38,319 bases of DNA from Amanita rubescens (Eukaryota; Basidiomycota; Agaricomycetes; Agaricales; Amanitaceae), in contig WION01000510.1 of NCBI GenBank assembly GCA_015039365.1, positions 1-38,319 on the forward strand, given 5' to 3'. The position numbers and the translations under genes are program-made. Shown piece after piece: positions 31,607 through 38,319 of this stretch. Under the pieces are notes generated by a model. The model was not told the DNA's origin. It was given only the letters and a program-made list of their open reading frames with translations, and did no database searches. The number at the start of each line of letters is the position of its first letter. The first letter of the stretch is position 1.

Positions 31607-32401
31607 GATGAATGTCTGACACGCAGTTATGATACATGACGGATGATGCCAGAGGTTTCGGTTTGATCGTGTTATATTCGCACGGTGCCCATCTTATGGT
31701 TTATCCCAAAGATGAACACTGGCCTTATCATGTATCGTTTGCTAAATGTCTCTGGTAGCGAGACTAAAGTCACTGTAATGGGAGTGTAATGGGGGATAAC
31801 ATCCTGCGAATTACGGATGGCGGTCGGACGGTCCAGTGGGACAAATACACGGCCGGGCTTTTTCACCTGGGCAGTGGGAGGTGGACTATTGTGACCCTGG
31901 TCTACTCCCCTAACACCATCTCACTCTTTGAGAATGGAGCTTAAATCCACCTGCGCCTATGATGGCGGTGGCTCCCCATGGTCCGCAACATTCTCTGTGC
32001 AGCATCCGGATACTGGCACCGCCTGGCAGAACGCCTTTGGGATACGACCAAGTTCTAGGAGTTATCCTTGATTGTAACTCAGCGCGACGAGTGAGCTCTG
32101 TAGCAGTCCATGAGGTAAAGCCTCCTACAGGCTCAAGTTAATTAAACGTAGCATGACTTGACCACTTCACCCAGTGTAGTTCTCAGTCTCATTTCCACTG
32201 GTCCGACCTCGAGGCCGCGCATCGCATCGCTACCTAATCAATATTGCCAAACATTCCATGAATCCACCTGTGAATTGATTTGAATACTTGTATCAACACG
32301 CAGAATAGACAATGGACCATTACTTAAGGTGTCTCTGTCGTTATAAACAGTGGTACAAGTTATATGAAGAAGCTACATCTCATTGAACTGCGCCGCATGA
32401 T
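31607..32401. other. gene-free spacer
   Basis: About 0.8 kb. Short open frames are present on both strands, but none shows a motif, a signal peptide or splice support. Confidence 0.45.
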
Positions 32402-33885
32402 TCAAGGTTCGGGGAGCCCTAATCCGTAAATTCTGTTTGCATTTCCGTACAATATTGCCTTGGCGAATCTGACTGCTTCCGATTCCATAAGGTGGTCGCG
32501 ACGAACTGCGTCATTCAGGACCTATATTCGCGTCAGGAAGCATCTTGCTCCTCAGGCACGACGACGTACTTCGCATAGTGTACTTCGAAATTGTACAGCC
32601 GCAAGATAGTACGACTCGGGCCAAAAATGCCCATCACCTGAAGGAATGATGTATAAGAATGGCGCATCACGGAACACGAAAGAGGCGTACTAGAGAACAT
32701 GACTTTAGTGACGGGGCTTATTTCAAGTGCCTGGCTAAGGATATCGTGTTGTCCCCTTCCCGAGACCATTGGGAAGATCTTGTACGGTATCGTCAAGACA
32801 ACGAAATGAAACTATTGGGTAACTTACCTCTCCAACGTCGAGAAAGACGTTTGAATAGACGGATGTGAGGTAACCAGCTTCACGCGTGAAAGGATACGAA
32901 GCGTGAAGTAGCACAAATTTGACTTGAGGATAGGCTTTAATCAATGGTTGCAGGAGTGCCGGGGATGCGAGCTTCAAGGATAAATCGTTATCCCCTAAGC
33001 CGGTATGGAATTGAACTGTGAAGATCAGTTCAAGTATCTTTGAGCGGCGTCGGGCATCGTAACGTACTAGGTTTTCCAGTTTCCTTGCAAACCTCGAGCG
33101 CCAAGCGTAAAATGTAATCGTTAAGAGGTTTGTGTTGCAGGCGCACCGAATCCGCTCGACGGTGCAATAACAACACGTCCCTGAATGCACTAATGACAGT
33201 TTCGAAGGCATCAGGCAAGGAAACATCTAAACCAGTGCGATAGCATATGATGGACTTGAATCCCACAACTCTGCTATTCGGCTCTGAAACGAGCTTCCTT
33301 AGGTGATCTTGAAACGCGCTCGTGAAGCGATCAAACAGCTCGCGCTGAGCAGTGTTGCTGGACAACACATTCGTCCCAGCTTGTGATGAGAACAAATCTC
33401 GAAGAATGGCCTAATCGCAACATCACACTTAAAGTTCTGGCATCTAGTGACGATGGGGAAAGACGCACCTCGGCTTCGGTCTCTACCCTCACGATTCTCC
33501 TTATCATTTGTTTGGTAAACTGATCGTGCCATCCGAGGCTTTCTAATTCCTGTTTCGGTGCGAGACCATCATCAATCAAAATACAGTGAATGTTGGACTC
33601 TTGGAAGCAAAGCCTGCACAACTCGACGTAGTCCATCGAGGCCCGTTTCGCTTTCACGTCAGCCCATGATTCATTGTCTCGCATTCCAAACAACTTTTTT
33701 AGCTGGATCGCAGCGCGAGAGCACGCCAGCGTGTTTGGCGCATCGTTGATCAAAGCTTCACCGCTTGCTTCCGAAATGGTTCCTTCGAAGGGAAGAGCAT
33801 TGCTGTCTGCGTTGCTGAGAAGCGGGTGTGCGTGATTGTCGATCACTGGATAGGCAAGCGTTGCTCGGAGTAGCTCAGCACTCAT
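32402..33885 (-). CDS. amidohydrolase (amidohydrolase-2 / FluG N-terminal type)
   Basis: The six exons are 33885-33469, 33410-33068, 33015-32828, 32778-32691, 32637-32570 and 32521-32402, giving 407 residues, all in phase. This is a metal-dependent TIM-barrel hydrolase. The N-terminal YPVIDNHAHPLL carries the metal-binding H-x-H. VQFHTGLGDNDLSL has the barrel histidine, PQVKFVLLHASYPFTREAGY a further conserved His, and VMFSSDGHFWPESYYLA the conserved Asp. The C-terminus (FAKAILYGNANRIYGL) matches the usual family ending. Such proteins include the N-terminal domain of fungal FluG and stand-alone enzymes of unclear substrate; no glutamine synthetase domain follows here. The gene is intact. Confidence 0.88.
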
Positions 33886-34458
33886 GATGGTAGAACTATC
33901 CAGAAGTTTTGATCAAATTCAGTTTTAGGGGTAACTATTCGGGTTGTCCACCTGACGTGAGTTGCTAAAATAGTATATGAGTTGGAGTAGAATAGTACGA
34001 GAGGCTAATTTTTTAATACTGCAAGGCTCAAATAAACTCGTTAGGCTTGCTCCGCCCAGCTGCATCCGAAACTCCTAGCTTGATCGACGACGAGAGATCA
34101 CGATGGCACCGCTTAGCATTGCGTCCGCGCTGCTTCGCGGCACGATCCTCGATGCGTTGTTTATGAAGTAAAGCTCAAAAACGTTACTTTGCATCTGCTG
34201 ACCTGTTTTTCGACTTGGGCGTCTGGCAAGTATAGCAATAGAAAATATCTCTGGCGCTTTTTGGGAAAGAGCAAGTATCGTTCGCGATTGCGGAAGGCTC
34301 CACGCGCCGACCAAACTGGATATTTATGCACCAAACAAAACCGTCACTCGACGCGATCGAGTCAACATTTTCCTAAGCATGGAGGATCTGTCCCTAATCG
34401 AACGCAAGGTCCGGTCATGTGGAAACTGGCCCTAGGACGTCTGAACTACTTTGGCGAA
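33886..34458. other. gene-free spacer
   Basis: This is the divergent intergenic region between the amidohydrolase (-) and the HsbA-like gene (+). It probably holds both promoters. No exon is supported. Confidence 0.45.
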
Positions 34459-34466
34459 TATAAAAG
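34459..34466 (+). promoter_or_regulatory. TATA box of the HsbA-like gene
   Basis: TATAAAAG lies 53 bases upstream of the ATG at 34512, as in the strongly expressed small-protein genes of this window. Confidence 0.6.
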
Positions 34467-34511
34467 CCAGCGCAATGAGCTGCAGGAGCATTCGCTATCC
34501 ACGTTCGCAAC

Positions 34512-35234
34512 ATGGTTCAAATTCAGCTCTGCCCTCCTTGTCCTCACTACCTTGGCCATCTCCGCCTTCGCATCCCCCATCGAGCCCCCGCGACGTTAAC
34601 AAAGTCGAAAGCGACTTGAAGCAGGTCGCACACGATATCGTCAGCCTCAATACCGCGGTTACCAATGTTGGCGCTATGCTCTCTCTAAGTCAAGCATTGG
34701 TAAATATTATTTTGATCCATCATTAGATATGGGCTGTTCTAAACAAGCTATAGGGAATCAAAGCAAGCGTCGAGAACGCACAGAAGGACATTGGAATGAC
34801 CACCGATGACGTCAAGGTTCGTATTCTGGCCAGAACTAAAGCACATCGCGCTGATTTATCATCGTGCTTTTCAGCAAATTACCAGCGTCTCCGATGCAGA
34901 TGCAAAGCAAATCATGGGAGAAGTGGACAACTTTGTCCCGACCATCTTGAATCTCCTGAAGAATATTGACGACAAGAAAGCTGCCTTTGTCCAATTTGCC
35001 TCTCCCAGGTGCCATGGCCATCATGAAACAAGATCTTCAAAATATGCACAAGCAATCGACTGAACTCTCTGACGCTTTGATCGCTTTAGCCCCCGTTCGT
35101 AACCCGTTTATGTATTTCTGCGGTTCTGATAATCGTTGTTTATTTAGGCTACCATCAAGGCTCATGCTATCCAAACGAAAAACCTTGTTGAAGGCGCGTT
35201 CGAGAAACTCTTGAATGATTTCAACGCCAATTAG
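34512..35234 (+). pseudogene. HsbA-like hydrophobic-surface-binding protein, frame-broken
   Basis: Relatives are secreted helical proteins that coat hydrophobic surfaces and can recruit hydrolases. Exon parts end at donors near 34700, 34816 and 35095. Readable pieces are the signal-peptide core SSALLVLTTLAISAFASP, the helices RDVNKVESDLKQVAHDIVSL, SVENAQKDIGMTTDDVK and MGEVDNFVPTILNLLKNI, then GAMAIMKQDLQNMHKQS and TKNLVEGAFEKLLNDFNAN before the stop. The ATG (34512), the signal peptide and the mature chain lie in three successive frames, as if one base was added near 34525 and another in the C-run near 34590. A third shift sits near 35010. All introns keep good borders. As written, no full-length secreted protein is made. 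Confidence 0.75.
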
Positions 35235-36490
35235 TCACATGTTGCTCGTTCAGCGTTAGTTTTCCTTGCACCTTCTTGCTCTGTCCCCACGCCACGTGCA
35301 TACTTTTATAGTGTCTTGAACCGTTTGAATGTTGTATGCCGTATGCTATATGTATTGACTACTTATCATTGAGTTGCATCGACGTTGTGACCTTGAGGGC
35401 ATGTTGCGAGCATGGTAATGATATTCTTCGGCTCCTGTGTTGGTTCAAACACTCTACTATTTGATTTATGGACAGGACAATAGGTCCGAAACAACTTTCT
35501 GGAACCCAGAACATGAGGCTACTGTTCTAAGTATATCGGCGACAAATTCCGCTTCACCTCGTGTTCCACAACATGTCAGAAACTCTTCGTTTCCCCCATT
35601 TGTTTACCAGCTTTGTCAACCCCAGTTTCCGAACTGAAGAAATAATCAGTGCAAAAGATGCGGAACTCACCAATCGTATGCGCCGTTGCGATGCGGATTC
35701 TGGTTTATCTAGACACCTGCTTCCCATGGACAGGTGTTCAAGAAAAACTTGCTCGCTATTTGAGTTCATGCGCGAGTAATACTCATGTACGCGCTGATCA
35801 CCTCTGGAAATTCGGCGATCTTAAACGATTTCTTCGAGTGATGCGCGACGTTAGTGATCTGAAATGTTGAGGATAATTCTGGTCTCGTAAGGGACACAAA
35901 CATTTATACTACGAATGTCGCGAACTTCATTGAAATGTTAGTTTTGCAAATATCATGATCAAGATCAAAGAATAGGACATCTCATTGTGCCATCAACCAC
36001 GTCCGCAAAAGCCTCAAAAGCCCTCGAAATCGAAACCCGGGGCCCCAGCCCAGTGGGAAGCTTCCTTCCCCTCAAGTATTGGCATGTCACTATCATGTAC
36101 AGTTTAGTTGTACATATATATACATTATTTTTCACGAAAGGAAAATTAATTGTGAGTTTAACAAGTGGTATCACGGGTCTCTGTTAGGCTTTTGATAACA
36201 TATTATGCAGTTTGGAAAAAGTCAATTGGAAAAGCACACGATCTTAATTTGAACATGCCCTTCCAGGCCCTTCCCTGTTGCAAACTTGCAATACACCACG
36301 CAATTTAAGCAACTGCAACCGAAACCGAGCGACAACCGATGCAACAGCAACCGGTTGCAGCGGCAAACTCGATTTGTAAACACTAACCACGAAGCATCGA
36401 AGAAGCATCGATCTCCGCTTTGACTGTACATTGATGTTCAGATGGACTGTGTTAGAAGGCTTTACTCACCCGTAATCATTGGCTTGAATC
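35235..36490. other. gene-poor stretch with one doubtful small reading frame
   Basis: About 1.25 kb. The only frame that looks protein-like is + strand 35658-35870 (MRNSPIVCAVAMRILVYLDT, then VQEKLARYLSS and LKRFLRVMRDVSDLKC), about 70 residues of amphipathic helix pattern. It has no domain I know and no clear upstream exon. A GCAACCG-rich stretch lies near 36310-36360. Confidence 0.3.
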
Positions 36491-37027
36491 TCAAGCAGAG
36501 TAAGACACGGGCATCACCACACCGCGAGCTGCCTCGATGACCCTTGCAGTGATCGTTTTGTCATCGTGGAATGTCGACAATCGAACTACTTCATCCATTG
36601 GACACCAGACGGCATCAAAATCCTCGTCGTCTTGTTCTGTCGTATTCATCTGGCGTATGGCGCAAGAATCACCTCGCGCCGCATACCAAAAGATGATCTT
36701 CAGCACACCCTGAGTCGTCCTTTGCGTCACAGCGACGGGTTCCGTTGTCCCTCCAGGTATCGCAGATCGAACATCATCATTCCCGTGGAGGGTAGCAAGG
36801 GTGGTCAACTGAAGGGGTAGTAGCTCAATGATGTATCCTGTTTCTTCGTATGTCTCGCGAACGGCTGTTTCTTCGAGCTGTTCCCCTACATCTTTTCTCC
36901 CCTTTGGAAGGCAATATTCGTCTGTTTTTCTCAAGTAGATGACGAGGACCTTAGATCGATCGATATCGAGGGTAACTGTACCACAACTGATGACGAAGGA
37001 TTCAGAGAGATGAAGAGATCTATTCAT
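36491..37027 (-). CDS. Nudix hydrolase
   Basis: A single exon encodes 178 residues. The Nudix box is perfect: G-x5-E-x7-R-E-x2-E-E-x-G in GRKDVGEQLEETAVRETYEE followed by TGY. The residues that bind the metal and hydrolyse a nucleoside diphosphate linked to another moiety are all there. It opens with SFVISCGTVTLDIDRSKVLV and LRKTDEYCLPKGR, the normal strands before the box. No signal or targeting peptide is seen, so it is probably cytosolic. Short proteins of this shape include diphosphoinositol-polyphosphate and dinucleoside-polyphosphate hydrolases; the substrate cannot be fixed from sequence. Start ATG at 37027, stop at 36491. Confidence 0.9.
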   Translation of the reverse strand: MNRSLHLSESFVISCGTVTLDIDRSKVLVIYLRKTDEYCLPKGRKDVGEQLEETAVRETYEETGYIIELLPLQLTTLATLHGNDDVRSAIPGGTTEPVAVTQRTTQGVLKIIFWYAARGDSCAIRQMNTTEQDDEDFDAVWCPMDEVVRLSTFHDDKTITARVIEAARGVVMPVSYSA

Positions 37028-38319
37028 TTTCTTTCAGAATCTGGAATGGGGTCTAATAGGAGCTTGCTGCTCAGGATCGCGAGCTCCGACAACTCTGGAA
37101 GGTGGTCCAACGGCGGAGTTATTGGACGTATGTTGCCTTCGACAGCTCTAGATTTGCAATTAGTATGTGGGTCCCTGCATTCATGGGGATAGAATGGTTG
37201 ACATACCGGGATTGAAGCGTTCAGTTTGTTAGAAGATTGAGAATGCGGAGGACACGGCGATCGTGAGGTTGGTAAGCAGTGACATTACGGAAAACCTTAT
37301 AGATAATGTCGCTGAGGTGTTCCGAATCAACAAAAGGTCTCGAATCTTGCTAACCGCGAAGATGGACCCAAACGCATGGTCCTTGGTCGGCCAGCGTGGT
37401 CACTAACGTCACAGGAAAGTTCCCACGTGCTCGGTTTCCTCCGAGTCGTTTGATGGTCACCTTGACGACACATTGGCCTCATTTACAGACGAGTCCTCGT
37501 CCGCCGAAGGTATCCACTCCAGGCCCAAGACACGTTCCACCTTATGACCGCACCGTACGTTGCGAAAGAATACACAAGTCGCATCAAACCTCCCTGACAT
37601 CAAGTTATCAAGCATATATCCCCATTTTTATATAAATACCGACCCAGGATGGTATTTAAGGCTACGGCATTGTTCGCTTTCGGGCTTAAACACTGGCACG
37701 AAGTTACCGCCGGAATCCAATGAGGCTACGGCATTATTCGCATTCGGGTCTAAACACCGACACGAGGGCATTCATCTCGTTGATCATCAGATTTCAGTTC
37801 CGCATTGTCTGGACGTATGTACCTTTTCTCTTTTACCCGTGCTCGTGATGACGGCAATTGACAGTGACCATCATATTGTTGAATGAATTTACTGAAGGTG
37901 ATGCCAAGCTCAACCGGCGGCCGTCCACACCACGATATAGATGCTGTATGGTTCATCTTTCAAAAAATACTAATCTCGAATTGTCGTGTATTGGTTCAGT
38001 CCAGCGTGGGTTCAATTCGCAGTGAGTACCTCTTTAGTCAGATGAATATCCGGAGCGCCTTATCTACTATAGTGTCTCTTCTGACGTAGGACAAGGTATC
38101 TGACATACTCGGCAGGCGGCTAAACCACTCATTATGGTAGATAATTCCACGCATAGCCTGCGTATGCTGCGGCTACAAGCATCACTTGAGCCCCATCGAT
38201 GATGAACCTAACTCCAATCGGATCCACTCTTATCCCAGATATGGGGTTGTCCAGTATGATAAAATCATGACATTTTAAACGTTCTCCATATTCTTTGGAT
38301 AACAACCATGCCTTCAGTC
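37028..38319. other. gene-free end of the window with a short tandem repeat
   Basis: No exon is supported in the last 1.3 kb. It contains the 62-base-spaced repeat at 37661-37766. Part of it must be the promoter of the Nudix gene. Confidence 0.45.
37661..37766 (+). repeat. 44-base direct repeat, 62-base period
   Basis: GGCTACGGCATTGTTCGCTT at 37661 recurs as GGCTACGGCATTATTCGCAT at 37723. The match continues through CGGG-TAAACAC and CACGA. There are two units only, about 44 bases each, with an 18-base gap. Confidence 0.75.

Noticed and set aside
37985..38030. tRNA-like GGTTCAATTC T-loop near the window end
   Set aside because: The flanking stem bases do not pair and no D or anticodon arm is found upstream.
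1..38319. Transposon, CRISPR, viral or bacterial insertion
   Set aside because: No transposase, reverse transcriptase, long terminal repeats, spacer arrays or intronless foreign gene block were seen on either strand.

Overview
The window is nuclear DNA of a filamentous basidiomycete, most likely an Agaricomycete. Genes carry many short introns (about 44-60 bases, GT...AG), intergenic spaces are short, and the gene families are typical of mushroom-forming fungi: a kinase with a C1 domain, small beta-trefoil proteins, an HsbA-like protein, wax-synthase-type MBOAT and a helical-NTD kinase-like protein. I see no bacterial, viral or organellar genes, no RNA genes, no CRISPR and no recognisable transposon. 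Exon borders were placed by hand from splice consensus, frame and family motifs.

Layout. 0.76-2.8 kb (+): a TKL-like kinase with C1 domain, broken by about five one-base shifts. 3.3-4.4, 9.45-10.5 and 12.97-13.65 kb (+): three small beta-trefoil, protease-inhibitor-like genes; the first two are a 1.1-kb segmental duplication and the first is dead. 4.7-5.96 kb (+): MBOAT/wax-synthase-like enzyme. 6.5-8.4 kb (-): decayed TBC Rab-GAP. 14.0-17.1 kb (-): a 15-exon, 747-residue protein with an MLKL/HeLo-like helical N-terminus and a kinase-like region. 17.7-20.2 kb (-): a protein kinase fused to tandemly duplicated HMG boxes. 20.7-21.9 kb (-): a 345-residue protein of a basidiomycete family with an E-x-K motif. 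22.5-24.5 kb (-): intact 11-exon mitochondrial ACOT9-like thioesterase. 24.8-27.6 kb (-): multi-pass membrane protein with a proline-rich tail. 28.4-29.2 kb (+): decayed hotdog thioesterase. 29.3-30.1 kb (+) and 31.0-31.6 kb (-): small secreted proteins. 32.4-33.9 kb (-): intact amidohydrolase. 34.5-35.2 kb (+): HsbA-like gene with frame breaks. 36.5-37.0 kb (-): Nudix hydrolase.

The most unusual region is 14-22.5 kb on the minus strand: a helical-domain kinase-like gene, a kinase-HMG fusion whose HMG exons were copied in a 288-bp tandem unit, and scattered fragments of the same kinase and HMG exons at 20.4 and 22.2 kb. It looks like a fast-changing accessory island for signalling or self-defence; that role is inference. 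Several multi-exon genes (ACOT9-like, amidohydrolase, the 345-residue protein, the helical-NTD gene) read without one frame break. The many breaks in the first kinase, TBC, hotdog and HsbA genes are therefore more likely true decay than general sequencing error, although single-base shifts in homopolymers could still be errors.
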